Positions 45,872 to 57,224 of a stretch of DNA of 64,000 nucleotides are shown one piece after another; the first letter of the stretch is position 1; each line of letters starts with the position of its first letter. The stretch spans positions 2,418,001 to 2,482,000 of the forward strand of contig JADNRZ010000003.1 in NCBI GenBank assembly GCA_015501605.1, in the 5' to 3' direction. The stretch is from Panaeolus papilionaceus. Taxonomy: Eukaryota; Basidiomycota; Agaricomycetes; Agaricales. The translations under genes and the position numbers were made by a program. Below the pieces are notes generated by a model, which ran no database searches, was not told the DNA's origin, and saw only the letters and a list, made by a program, of their open reading frames with translations.

Positions 45872-47454
45872 ATGGCCAGATCATCGATGGTGGCCAAAGG
45901 CAAACAACCCAAAAAGGCCGCCAAGGTCGAAAAGGCAGCCGTGGAGGCAGCAAGCACGACAAAACCAGCTGAAGTAGTTTCTGAAGCGTCAACCTCGAAA
46001 TCGAAATCAAAACTTACACACGCATCTAAAAAATCGGAACCCGAACCTGAATCAGCAGAAGAAGACGAGGAGGATTGGGAGGACGAGGACGTCGATAGCG
46101 ATGATGATTCAGAGGACGACGGAGTCGATGAGGAGGGAATGGAGAGGTTAATGAAAGCTCTCGGCAAGGACGCCTTGGACGAATTTGATCAGGCACAACT
46201 TGAGGCTTTGGCTGAATCCGACGATGAGGAAGATGATGAGAGTGGTGATGAAGATTCTGAGGACGACGGTGGTGAGGAAGTCAGCGGCGACGAGGAAGGT
46301 GAAGACGAGGAAGCTGAACTGTCTGGTGAGGAGGAAGACGACCAGGATGAGGAAGAAGCCCATGAAGAAGAACAAGACGAGGAGGACGAGGAGGGCGTGC
46401 CATGGGACGAAATACAGTCAGTGGACGACGACGCGGTTCCTCGTCAAAAAGTCGAAATCGACAACACAGTGCGTCCTTCAACTATGGACAGGGAGATTAT
46501 AACTGACTTTTTCATGATATTTTACAGGAAGCCCTTGAGCAAATCAGAGAATCCTTCCGGCTGGACCCTGACATGCCCTGGACAGAGACCCTATCATTAT
46601 CATATCCTCATGCGATAGAAGTCGACGTCAACGATGATCTAAATCGTGAACTCGCCTTGTATGTCTGCTATCTCTATTCTGAGCACAATATAAACTTTTA
46701 TTCACTCTCATCTCAGTTACAAACAGGCCCTACACGGTGCCAACGCTGCCCGCGTACTCGCTGAGAAGCATAAACTTCCCTTCACCCGTCCTTCAGATTA
46801 CTTTGCCGAGATGGTGAAGAGCGACGCACACATGGAGCGTATACGTCAACGTCTTCTTAATGAGGGTGCTGCCATCAAGAAGAGCGAGGATAAGCGCAAG
46901 GAGAGAGAAGGCAAGAAGTTCGGCAAGCAGGTGCAAGTTGAAAAACTCAAGGAGAGGGAGAGGGCGAAGAAGGAGATGGAAGAGAAATTGAAGGGACTCA
47001 AGCGCAGTACGTGTTTTATAATTTTTCATTACCTCCAGCTTCTGATCTTGCTATTTTTTTTCTCAAACTAATAGAGCGAAAAGACGTCCTCGACAACCCC
47101 AAAGCTGCCGACGACGACTTTGACATCGCTGTTAAGGATGCCATCGCTGACCGACCCTCAAAACGTGGAAAGGGCTCAGATGGAAAAGGCATCCCACGTA
47201 GTGTTAGGGACAAGAAATACGGCTTTGGCGGTTCAACCAATAACAGAAGATCTAAGCAGAATACCCGTGAGTCGACGGATAGCTTTGGTCCTAGTGGTGG
47301 AAGGGGTGGTAGAGGCGGGTTTAGCAAAGGCGGTAGGGGTGGTAGAGGCGGAGGTGGTGGAAGGGGAGGCCGTGGAGGAGGAGGAGGAGGCAGAGGAGGA
47401 GGCAGCAAGAGGCCTGGAAAGTCGAAGAGGATGTCTGCCAAGAGCAGGTCATGA
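45872..47454 (+). CDS. EBP2: rRNA-processing protein Ebp2
   Basis: A nucleolar factor needed for 27S pre-rRNA processing and 60S subunit assembly. Exon 1 starts MARSSMVAKGKQPKKAAKVE and contains a very long Glu/Asp-rich region. The conserved EBP2 domain follows across introns 46469-46527 and 46659-46716. It includes FRLDPDMPWTETLSLSYP, DLNRELAFYKQALHGANAA, RPSDYFAEMVKSDAHMERIR and a basic coiled coil (REGKKFGKQVQVEKLKERER). After the intron 47007-47074 come KRKDVLDNPKAADDDFDIAV and RDKKYGFGGSTNNRRSKQNT, then a Gly/Arg-rich (RGG-like) tail and a basic end. Length and motif order fit the family. The acidic N-terminus and RGG-like tail are longer than in yeast. Confidence 0.92.
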
Positions 47455-48553
47455 TTTCAGTTTCTATCAGGTTGCTATTTTTTTCTTTCACGATTAGCAC
47501 GAATTTTGTTGCTGACTGTTTTTACTTCAGACTTGTCTCGTTCCCTTGGGTTACTGCCAGCGTCCCATTGCTTAGTTATCATTGGGAATTTATAATTTTC
47601 TGGTTCTCAATTCCATCATCCGGCAAACGGTCTTTTCAGCAGCGTTGTTTCCTGCTACCCTTCATGTTGTTGCAGACGCACCATGTCGCAAAGTTGCATG
47701 GATACATATCACTCACGTCTTTGACAATCCCATCTCAAAATAATCTGCTCCGCAGCTTCCATTCTTGAACACTTCCTATGCGCTATTCAACCATTTCCAA
47801 ATTTTCTAGTTCAAACGTGTCTCTCACCAGCCTCATCCCACTTGTTTTGGTCAATTCTTCGCTCGGTGTTGATGGTATACTCGCGCTGAACCGCGCTTCC
47901 TCTTCATTCCAACCCACTCGGCTGTACTATGCCAACTTATTCCATAACATCGTGGTCGACCGTGTCCGAGTTCATCTTTTAGGTTTAGTCTTTCCTGCTT
48001 GTCGCTGGGAAGCCCATAAATCAGTCTCACCGGACACTATTCGTCGGGAGTACGGAGTTGGTATTGAATCCGCATGCAGGACTACGGTGACTACCTGTGT
48101 GCCGGGGTTGTGCATCGGTGTACACAGACACTCCCCACGCATGCTAATTCAGCCCAAGATTCGGCTTCTTTTTTTCTGTGTCGGTCACCCTGGGTTGCAA
48201 CTCAAACATTTAGTTTGAATTCAAAGCGGCGGTTGTGTGGTGGTAGTTGATCTAGCCGTGCTTTGCTCTACCCCCCGGTTGAGGATTTGAGGCTAGAAGA
48301 CGACGGATTTTATATGTTCGACGTTGATTGAGTGGTGTGTATGGTTTGGCGATTTTGGTGTTGATGCCTGTCGAGGTGAACAAAGTGGTCAAGGGCATTG
48401 ATCGCTTGAAAATGATCCTTTATGATTTGATTTTTCATTTTTTGAACAAACATAAAGAGAGAACTACCAAAATTTTCTGGACTCTTTGATACGTTTACGA
48501 GTAAATCTTCAACAAGAAATCCATCAAAATAACAAAACACAAAAAACGCAATT
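47455..48553. other. Intergenic stretch
   Basis: 1.1 kb between EBP2 and the tRNA gene. An ORF at 47778-48218 has no domain, and I treat it as chance. Nothing else is recognised. Confidence 0.4.
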
Positions 48554-48675
48554 TGACCCCCACCCGGATTGAACGGATGACCCTGAGGAATTACCAGAGA
48601 ACCTCATGAGAACAATCGTTCACAACAGCTCATACATAACTGGAATCTCATACTCTACCACTGAGCTAGGGGGTC
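48554..48675 (-). tRNA. tRNA-Trp (CCA) with intron
   Basis: On the minus strand GACCCCC and GGGGGTC form a perfect 7-bp acceptor stem, and the discriminator base is A. The D arm reads TAGCTCAGTGGTAGAGT (A box), and the T arm ATCCG-TTCAATC-CGGGT (B box). The anticodon loop begins TTCCAG, giving CCA, which reads UGG. The 5' half of the anticodon stem (TGAGA) is followed by about 49 extra bases before CCTCA, GGGTC and the T arm, consistent with an intron after position 37. One mismatch (A31-C39) weakens the anticodon stem. An alternative pairing of TGAGA with TCTCA would need an abnormally long variable region. The acceptor sequence resembles eukaryotic tRNA-Trp. Confidence 0.65.
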
Positions 48676-48844
48676 CATGATATGTAAACTGTGAGTTCAC
48701 AGTCATGCCATTAACACCGCCGTCAGGACACCTTAGGCGCGCGTTAAATCAATTTACTCCCCGACCATGCTGTATTCTCTATCGTTGACCTCAGTTAACG
48801 TTGATACCGAGTTCACACGAGATTCAGTCGGTTACTTAGGAGCA

Positions 48845-49440
48845 TATGGTGCGCCATTTGCACATTTATTATTAGTCCTAAACATTTCAAGTGATTTTAG
48901 AACTTAAACTGAACTTTTGTAATTACCTTTTAAATGTAAACATCTTTTGGGCGCTTTCATTGTAATTCCAAACATTTTGCGCGTCTACTGAGAAATTTAA
49001 GTTATGTTCGAACAGATCCCAAACATATTTGGGCGCTTAGAGCGAAATTCCAAACATCTTTCTGAACCTATCCATATTCTTCAACATTCCTTGCGCGCCT
49101 ATATGATTTTACAGAACATTTTGAGCGCTTAACACAGCGGGATACAAGCATGTCAAACATCTTTCTGTCCCTGTATTGTAAGGAATAAAAGGTCAATATT
49201 TCAAAAGTTCTGTACTTATTTGAGAAAGACTACAAAGTACGATGCCATCGGAGTTTGAAAACGGCATTTACGGCGTGACTCAAGTCATGACACGCATTTC
49301 AAGCTCCGCTACCTATACCAAAGCACATTGAAACTCCGATCATACTCTGATATTCAGCAAGCATATAGAAACCATAACGAATTTTGATCTAGTTTTTATT
49401 ATTTAGACTCTATTTAGAAAATTAGCATGAGTTCAGAAAT
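48845..49440 (+). repeat. Truncated relative of the 10.8-kb transposon left end
   Basis: Begins TATGGTGCGCCATTTGCACA and follows the same order as 49589-50040: AAACATCTTTTGGGCGCTT motifs, GCGCGCCTA, GAGCGCTTAA, AAGGAATAAAAGGT, then GATGCC-TCGGAG-TTGAAAACGGCAT. It is diverged and has no matching right end nearby. It starts about 170 bp upstream of the tRNA-Trp gene. Confidence 0.7.
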
Positions 49441-49465
49441 GGGGCTTTAAGCACTCCCATTTGTT

Positions 49466-49588
49466 TATGGTGCGCATTTAGCACATTTAATATTTAGTCA
49501 AAACATTCTAGATATTGTGACACATTTTGCAAATATTTTTCAAAATCCAATTGAGCAAACCTTTGTGTGATTATGAGCGAGGAAATTA
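49466..49588 (+). mobile_element. Left arm of foldback element split by the 10.8-kb transposon
   Basis: Starts TATGGTGCGCATTTAGCAC and is the reverse complement of 60828-60950. It ends in AAATTA, which is repeated at 60397-60402 on the other side of the large transposon. It is the outer part of a palindromic element whose remainder is 60397-60950. Confidence 0.75.
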
Positions 49589-50040
49589 TATGGTGCGCCA
49601 TCTGCACAAATAATAATACGCCCAAACATTTTGAGTAAATTTATAAGTCTGAGTAAACTTTTGTACTTAACTGCTCAAGGTAAACATTTCTCCGGCGCTT
49701 ATAGTAAATGGTACAAACATCTTCGGGCGCTTCATGTTAATAGAAAGGATATTTGGGCGCTTTGTGTGTCATTCCAAACATCTTATGGGCGCTTACCTCG
49801 AAAGCTCAAACATCTTCCATAGTTGCCCATCTCCCTCAACATTCTTGGCGCGCCTACTATGAGTTTATATACATTTTGAGCGCTTAAAGCGAAGGGTACG
49901 AACGCGTCAAATAGTTTATAATGTTTGGATTCTAAGGAATAAAAGGTGAAATTTTGAACAAGTTCCGTTAATAACCATAAAAAAGGTTCATAACAAATGA
50001 TGCCGTCGGAGATTGAAAACGGCATTGACGGCATACGGCA
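49589..50040 (+). repeat. Left terminal inverted repeat with subterminal motif array
   Basis: The outer ~90 bp match the right end nearly base for base. Inward are spaced copies of an AAACATCTT..GGGCGCTT-type motif (near 49685, 49714, 49775, 49810) alternating with unrelated spacers, then an AAGGAATAAAAGGT block and a GATGCCGTCGGAG segment. Confidence 0.75.
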
Positions 50041-50204
50041 CAAATAGTGGACTTTGAATATGGACTTAGATAAGAGATATCATAATCTCAAAGCAGTGCA
50101 CAGATAAGTGACTTGCGTCACACTCTTCACACAAGGCAGACTACAACGAAAATTATGATCTATTGACAAACGGGGCACCAAATAAAATCTACTACGAAGT
50201 AAAA

Positions 50205-50480
50205 TATATGGCGACACTAGAGAGCGAGAGAGAGAGTAAGTGTAGGGAATGGTGAAAGGGGTAGGGATTGGAGAGGAGATAAGGACTGATGGAGCACAGG
50301 GAGATAACGACGGCGTGAAGATGAGATGACGAGAAACGGAGATAAGGATGGTGACAGGGTGAGAGAAAATGATAAGGATGGTGATGAAGGGAGCAAGAGA
50401 AGGAGATCAGGATGGTGACAAGGCGAGGCAGGAAAATGATAAGGATGGTGATGAGGTGAGAATGGAGTGAGAGAAGGGGA
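50205..50480. repeat. Purine-rich minisatellite inside the transposon
   Basis: A GAGAGAGA run is followed by repeated units related to GGAGATAAGGATGGTGACA and GAAAATGATAAGGATGGTGA. The antisense ORF here (Leu/Ser/Pro-rich) is a by-product. No gene is seen in 50041-50626. Confidence 0.6.
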
Positions 50481-50626
50481 AGAGGCGGGAAAGATAGTGA
50501 TGGCGGCAAAATTACGACCCTACTACGGAGAATGTATCTACAAATTATACTAAATGATAAACTATGATATGCAAGCCACCAACACGATTGATCAAGTCAC
50601 AAACAATGCAATTTGGCATAAGGCAC

Positions 50627-52187
50627 CTAAGAGGACAGCCAGCAATAGTCAGCTTCGATAGGGAGCTCTGGCTGACAGTCATGCGTCGGGTAATGATCAG
50701 ACCCGACATCAAATCCGAGTTCGCTGAACGACTGATCGAGGTCATGATTGGGACTTCCACTGCGACTGTATGCTGGCTCAGTGCCACCTGGCAAATCCGG
50801 AGAGCCGAAGGGTTTGGCATCTGAATCGTCATCGCTAACTGATAAATAAAATTAGCAATTTAGCAGCCACACGAGTAAAGATGACACCAACCTGAGATAA
50901 TATCAGCTGACTTGGGAACCCTTGAACGAAGTTGGCGAGTGGGAGCTGGTGCTGATCGAGCAGAAGTCGACGCGGATTTGAATTTGGTAGCAGATTTGGA
51001 CGATGGTGCTGGGGGTGCGTCGGACTCGTCGTCGGAGCCATCGTCATCGGATATGCGAATTTTGGCAGTTGAGACTATAAGATAAGGTTAAATCGCGATT
51101 GATAAGAGAGATTAGGTTACTTGCCAATTATGATACCTTTATCATCTCCACCACGCTGATTGCCCGAGATAGCGATGTCGCGCATGACAGAGCCAGTGAA
51201 GGGCCCATCGGCTGGGGAAACAAAAAACTTACCACTGTAGGCAGCTTTGAGACATGGCAGCCATTGCCGAGGGCCGTGTTTTGCAGGATTGTAGGCTTGC
51301 TTGAGCTTAGCAGCGGCTTCCGGTAGAAGACGACAGATCTCGCCAAAAACACGATCCTCTGACCAATTGTCGTCGAAGATGTAGCCATCAGTATTGGATG
51401 CACGGATCGAGAACCCCTTGGAACCAAGATAACCAAGGTCCTTGCTCCAGAAGGCATCACCACGAATGTCAAAGGGCGAGGAGTACCGGTTCCTTTGACC
51501 AGGAGGAGCCTAAAAAATGGTGCATGTGTCAGAAGGATAATAAATTCAGAGACAAACGACATGGGAACATACGGGTGTAACACCATACGGCAAAATCATC
51601 ACCACTTTGACCCTAAATTCCGATCTTTTGAGCACCGGTGCTCGGGAGATGGCACTCGAGCTGGATCCAGTGGACTTCGCAGCAGCTGTAGAAGTCGCGG
51701 TGGAGGAGGTTCCCGCACGAGCTCTTGCAGAGGGTCCTTTGCCGCCCTGGTTGTTGGTTTCCTTCCGCGCAGCACCACGGTCGGTCTTGATCTGGGATTT
51801 TAAGAATAGCTTGAAGTTGGAAGCGGTTTGAGCGAAGCCGGTGTTACTGTTGTCGGCATTGTCGGCGTTGCTATCACTGTCGTTGGCGCTGGAGTCCCCA
51901 TCGCTCGTGGCTTCGGGTTCGGGTTCAGCTTTCGCTTTACCTTTCACTTTCGCGCGAGTGACTGCAGTACTGGTGCTGGCAGCTCTGGTGTTCTTTGCAG
52001 ACGGTTTGGCAGGCTTGGAGCTAGAGCCAGTACGGTTAGCAGGTGCAAAAACAGGACGTAGGGAGGAAGGGAAATTTGGAACAGTAGGGTTTGCTCGGGG
52101 TTTCTTGGAAGGTGGTTGTGTGGAGGGCGGGGGTAAGAGTTCGATAGATGAGTCTTCGTCAACCTTGCGCTTGTGGCGGTCAGCCAT
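50627..52187 (-). CDS. Unknown protein with basic N-terminus and acidic C-terminus
   Basis: A spliced gene of about 400 residues. Start MADRHKRKVDEDSS. The N-terminal half is low-complexity, rich in Ser, Ala, Pro and Lys with an NLS-like basic patch (KKPRANP, KVKGKAKAE). The middle is well ordered and looks like the conserved domain: RYSSPFDIRGDAFWSKDLG, YIFDDNWSEDRVFGEICRLL, KHGPRQWLPCLKAAYSG and PFTGSVMRDIAIS. After further introns the end has SDDDGSDDESDAPPAP, a basic stretch, SDDDSDAKPFGSPDLP and a TAG at 50627. No family is recognised. It lies 134 bp downstream of the transposase gene on the same strand, inside the 10.8-kb element. A nuclear, DNA- or chromatin-associated role is a guess from composition. 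Confidence 0.6.
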
Positions 52188-52320
52188 CGTAGTCGATAAG
52201 TATAGTAGAATGCAGGAAGGACTGTAAATGAGTGGATGAGCACCTGAGGGGGGTACTAAGGAAGCTGGTATAACGCACATTTAGAGACTATATATACAAG
52301 AAATAATAAAACTAGTATAT

Positions 52321-54409
52321 CTAAAGTATTTCAGACATCTGCAATAAAGATAACGCCTGCACCCATAATCGAGCCCTAGGGAGCCAAATACGGTTGGGCA
52401 GCTGTATGGTTTTCATTTTTTGAGACTGCCCAATTGGTAGATCTTCTGACTCTGAATAATAGCCATCGTCCCATTCTTCGGGACGGACATAATATCCGTG
52501 CGGGATGTATCCTTCTTGATAAACCCTTTCGATAGACGTCTTGAAAACAGCCAGTGCTGCATCGTTGAAGGGACAATTGCCTTGCGGAACGTCAATCGCT
52601 TCATGATGAATGTTGGGGTCGACATCTTCAGCAGGGTTGACCCCGTTTCCTGCCTCATCGTCGCTATCGTCGCTATTGTCGCCATCTTGGATTTCGTTGT
52701 CGTCTGTTGCGCTCATGTCGGTTTCATCATCTTCCAGATCTTCATCGCTATCTGACCATGTCTCTTCTTCGTCTGAGGGATTGAAGTCAGAGTCGGTGTC
52801 GGTATCAGCACCGTTGGTGACTTTGGGTTCTTGCTCCTCATCGTCTGATTGTGCCTCATCTCCACTCCCTGCGCTCTCTTTTGGATGCTGATAGAACTGA
52901 TGTATTTCGTCCACCGATAGGCCTTTGCACTCGTCACCAAAAGTGAACGACCCTGTAGAGTTGTCATAAACCCCGTATTTGATCATCCCTTCAACCTCGA
53001 GATCCTGTTTTAATAATGTATTAGTTCCATGCAACAAATGAGGAGCGAAATTAATTACGTTTGGGCACTTGCTGCCTCTATTACGCATTGGATGCACGTT
53101 CCATTCCTCTACAAATTTCCTGCAGTCTTCATTGATCATGTCGAGGAATAGGTAATCAATTAACCAACGATGACGAGGGTTTTCTTTGTCGAGATGATGA
53201 AGACGACCTAGACGAAGGAAGAACACCCTCCATGCCCGACAAAAACGACGTCCTAGCTCGACCCATAGCCGCTCTATTGGTGTGTTGTGAACGCTGGGAC
53301 CCCATAAAAAGCTGCCACGATTTCGACCACGAAATCTAATCATCGCAATTGATACGTCGCGGTTCTCCCCTCCCCGATCTCCCCGAATCCGTGAGGGGAT
53401 GCCATGTTCCCAAATGGAGTCGAGAAACATGTTCAACACTGTGTCTGCCGAGTTAGATGTACTGGCCCTAAGCCCGACTATCTGAGATGAAGGCATGAGG
53501 CATTGAAAGAATCTAAACCATCTCCCAACTAACCTTTCGAGAGTAGCCGTCGATGATACCATGAATGACAATGCCCCATTTGATGATTTTGTGGTGGCCG
53601 TCGATATGCCATAAAGCATGTGGTCTTGAGACGTGATAGCTTCCTCGAGGCTTCTTGGACGCAGCCTGTTGCCTAAGGGTTGCTCCTACGGCGTCCACTT
53701 GACGCACAGCGTATCGGATTCTTGCACGTTGAATACGAATTTTGTGGTGAGATCGCAGATAGCCTGTTAGATAAGCTACTCCGGTATCTGGTCGTGCAGA
53801 GAGTGCCTCATGTACGACATTATTGAGGTCGTCGTCGTTTATATCGGAATAGCGTGACGTCGAGATACCTGCAGCTATCATCTGAGCACGAAGATGGTTC
53901 CGATGAACTCCAAAGAGCTTGGCAATTTGGGTGAACGTCAAATTGCTCCTGGACGCCCATTCGAGCGCGTCCTGATTGATACGCTTGGCTGGTCTTCCAC
54001 GACGTCCAGTGTAAACGAGGACATATGGGTTGACAGGGAAAGATGATGATCCTGATCTGGAATGGCAAATCGAGAGCGCAAATGAGTAATTTGCGATCAA
54101 CTATTAAAATAATGGTACTAACTGTGAGGTAGCTTCAACGCGCTCCAGTTCCCTGTGGAGATCATAAAAGATTCCGCATACATCTGAGACCCAGTTCGCT
54201 AAATCAGGCTCTTGGGCAGTAATTGATGAGATAAGAGGTTGGACTTGGTTGTACAGCACATTTTTATGCGCAGTGATCCGATGTTGATTGTGGTTTCCAG
54301 ACTCGAGAAGGCGGGTTGTACTGCAATAAGCATTGTAAATTTTTCCTGCTGCAATGATTACGGGAGATGGCCAGGATTTGGTTCGTTTGGGAAGAGATGG
54401 GAAGACCAT
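52321..54409 (-). CDS. Integrase-core (DDE) transposase with acidic tail
   Basis: Predicted transposase of the integrase-core type sometimes annotated in animal and fungal genomes. Exon 1 (MVFPSLPKRTKSWPS) is helical. After an intron, GRRGRPAKRINQDALEWAS leads into a helix-turn-helix (FTQIAKLFGVHRNHLRAQM). The catalytic core has D in HALWHIDGHHKIIKWG, D in GIPSRIRGDRGGEN (after a 52-nt intron at 53482-53533), and E in SVHNTPIERLWVELGRRF, so the D,D,E set is complete. A conserved helical region follows (WLIDYLFLDMINEDCRKFVE). A long Asp/Glu/Ser region (52630-52880) comes next, then a C-terminal block containing HGYYVRPEEWDDGYYSESED. No reverse transcriptase accompanies it. It is the only gene in the 10.8-kb element able to explain mobility. 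Confidence 0.8.
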
Positions 54410-54619
54410 CCTGAGGTGACCTTCTACCAGATCATTATCAGTCTAAGCTCAGCTTTTATATAATTTGACGACGTACCTTTCAGAATGAAACAGTAATGGA
54501 ACTGTATACTGATTACGGAGTAGTTGAATAGATAGGATAGACTACGGCAGAATCTCGCGATTTTTGCAATAAGTACCACATATAAAATCGGCTACCAGCA
54601 TTTGCTAAATCACTGTACC

Positions 54620-55891
54620 ATGGCGGTATCTAACACTCAAATCGATATTGTACATTCTCCTGGTTCATCAGAGTCATCGTCTCCACCTCGCGTACACACC
54701 ATGCTTGTTGAAACCGACGACGTCAAGCAGGAAGCCATTCAGCCACCTAATCCGCTACCTAACCCGCAAGAACCGCAAGACCCGGCTCCAATGGTTATTG
54801 ATAATGGTCCCCTCGCAATGGACGGCGCGCCTGATCGCGCTCCTGGTGCAGCTGATGTAGAGTCATCCGATTGGGATGAATTACTGTCTCAAATGCCCTT
54901 AGACGCCTGGTTCCAAGTCAGTATAGTTGATGAAAGACTTTGGATGTTGCTCATACCGGATATATTTAGGTCGAAGATGTTGTTTTTTCACTGGAGATCA
55001 GTCGTTATGTCTCACAGTCTCTCTACATGGCGACACTTTATAAGAACTCTATGGACTTCCACAATGCGATGCAATCGGGGTCTACCACACCGACGGTCAA
55101 GCCAGGTGTCTCCCAAGAATGCCCGATTATGGTTGAGGGTGTTACCAAAGAGCAGATGGACGCATTCATGGGGGCTCTACGTGTCCAGAGGTTAGTAAGC
55201 CTGAATAAATTGTCGTTAAATACATGCACTAACAGTTAGAGCCAGGGAGTGGGGTAAATCTCCGTTAAAAGGGCACAGCTACAGCAAGGACAACATCGCT
55301 CAGTTCGTGAGATTGGCTCAAAAGTGGGAGCTCACCTTGATTGAGGAACAGTTCTACCGTCTGCTGGGGTTGCCTGGCCAGACTCCTGCGTTCCGGCTCT
55401 ATGCTGCTGTCAAGTTCAAGGACGAGAGCCTCCTGACCATCCGTATGTTGAGATCGCTCGTTTTTCTCCCTCTCAACAAAAACCCTTCCGATCTCAAGCT
55501 CTTGACCCCCGACGTTTACCGCGCAGTGACCTTTGCACGCGATGCCATCATGGTCCAACGATCAGCAATTGCAGTTCATTTCCCTACGATTCCCAATATC
55601 GAGGATGTTCCCCATTCTCACTACGTGTGCGTGGAGAGATGTTTCATGCATTGGCAAGTCCATATCGCCAAGCCGCTCGTAGAGCGTCTGGACCCTGCAG
55701 TTGAGGCTCGGGATTCATTTGCTCGGGCGCTGGTTAACGATGACTTGGTAAACCAGGGATGCAGGGAGCATATGAGGTCAGATCTTGTGCGTCATCCCGA
55801 TTGGGAGACACGATGGGGAAAGGAGGACTACGTTCTGCGGAAGATGAAGGAGAAGTTCCAGCGTATCATCTGGCAGGGTGGAAAACAATAA
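54620..55891 (+). CDS. BTB/POZ-like protein 1
   Basis: About 390 residues, introns at 54917-54969 and near 55191-55240. The N-terminus is Pro/Glu-rich. From about residue 100, VEDVVFSLEISRYVSQSLYM, then CPIMVEGVTKEQMDAFMGAL and QFVRLAQKWELTLIEEQFYR, follow the layout of the fungal BTB fold. In that layout an entry strand is followed by (P)I-V-x-GVTxxxxxxLL and a helix with K-W-x-x. The C-terminal half (LYAAVKFKDESLLTIRMLRS, FPTIPNIEDVPHSHYVCVER, WETRWGKEDYVLRKMKEKF) is of the kind that follows BTB in Agaricomycete proteins. The BTB call rests on pattern, and the match is degenerate. Its start faces the transposase start across 210 bp. Possible role: protein-protein adaptor. Confidence 0.6.
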
Positions 55892-56037
55892 TTTTAGTTT
55901 ACGTCGTCTTCTTTTTGTATCATGACTTGAGTATAAATTGGTCTGGATTTACTTACGCCACCCAGAGCTTTAATTCACACTCCTAGAGTCCTGCGATCCG
56001 CAACAATACATCAACCGCTGCATCAACGTTCAAAGCC

Positions 56038-56986
56038 ATGTCAAACATCACGCAGACGAGCAACTTGACCGCCGCAAAAAGTACTAGTATTGTCGTTATG
56101 GTGAGTCCACGCTTTATTAATATGTTTTTTTTATCAACACTTACATTGTTGAAAGGTTGAAGGAACACGGTTTTGGTTGTCGATGAACGAGATCTCCAAA
56201 TTTTCCGCGGTCTTCCAAGGCTTGTTTGTCGACTCGCTGAATAGTGGTCCCATGCAAGAAGGAACGACCGCTAACCCAATTGTCTTGCACGGTATCAAGC
56301 GTCGCGACTTTGCACCATTGGCACTCTGGATTCGCTATGGCGCTGAGTAAGTTTTTGGATATGATCTTCGACATAATACGAGAGCACTTACGCACACATT
56401 CAGCCTGCCAAACGGCCGCAGTTATACAGAAGGGGATCTGCTCAGCATGCTTCACCTTGCGGACCAATGGAGGATGGAGGACGTCGAGAAATTCTGCTTT
56501 GATGGGATATGGAGGCTTTTTGGGGACCCGTTTTTTATGTTGAAGTTGGTGACAGGATATCGGAGGTGGGATATGCTCGGAGAGCTCGTCGTTCTGGCTA
56601 CCAAAGTACCTCTGTTAGATTGGAAGCTCCAGCAGGTTTCGATCTACGAACCTATCATGAGGCTACGCATCCGTTTGGACGAGGTCCGACGTCGATGCAC
56701 TGCTGTCCCTGAGAGCATTGTTCAGGACGATGCATGCACCAACCATGTGATGTGCACTCTGCAATGGAAGAATGCATGGCGTATCCACATCCTGGAGCGG
56801 GTATTCCACCCTGATGACCCCCTTCCTTTGAAACAATGCCCCTCGGTTATGGCTGAAAATTCGGTCAATCCTAATAGCTGCCGAAGGATTGCCCTGAGGA
56901 ACCTACGTAGTTTATTCATCGAATTGGACATTGAGGATGATCTGTATAAGGATGCTGAAAATGAGATTAAAGCCGCTTTCGAGTAG
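56038..56986 (+). CDS. BTB/POZ-like protein 2
   Basis: About 280 residues, introns at 56101-56155 and near 56348-56403. Start MSNITQTSNLTAAKS. The region VEGTRFWLSMNEISKFSAVF, then ANPIVLHGIKRRDFAPLALW and SMLHLADQWRMEDVEKFCFD, gives the same BTB-like order as its neighbour. The tail includes YRRWDMLGELVVLATKVPLL and a His/Cys-containing part (CTNHVMCTLQWKNAWRIHI) similar in layout to CVERCFMHWQVHI of protein 1. The two are therefore diverged tandem duplicates on the same strand, 146 bp apart. The stop is TAG at 56984-56986. No signal peptide or membrane segment. Function is unknown beyond a probable protein-interaction fold. Confidence 0.6.
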
Positions 56987-57224
56987 ATAGCTTAGTACGT
57001 ACATTGTCGGTATCTGTCTCGCGTTTGGTAGGTTGATTCCGATAGTTGATAGATTTTGAACTAGTTCCCGGGCTGTTCGAGTTGTTAGATATATTCACAA
57101 TACATGTTTGGTCTACCTTGTGGTCTTAAATTAAAAACTACGACATCATGCGAAGGAAAAAGTCTACAAGCGTCTCAACGTTACAAAGATTTAAAATAAA
57201 TAAACTAAATAAGGTCCAAGTCTA

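Noticed and set aside
47016..47441. Proline-rich minus-strand ORF
   Set aside because: Antisense of the Gly/Arg-rich C-terminus of Ebp2.
47778..48218. 146-codon ORF downstream of EBP2
   Set aside because: No domain, no homology I recognise, and composition like the flanking non-coding DNA.
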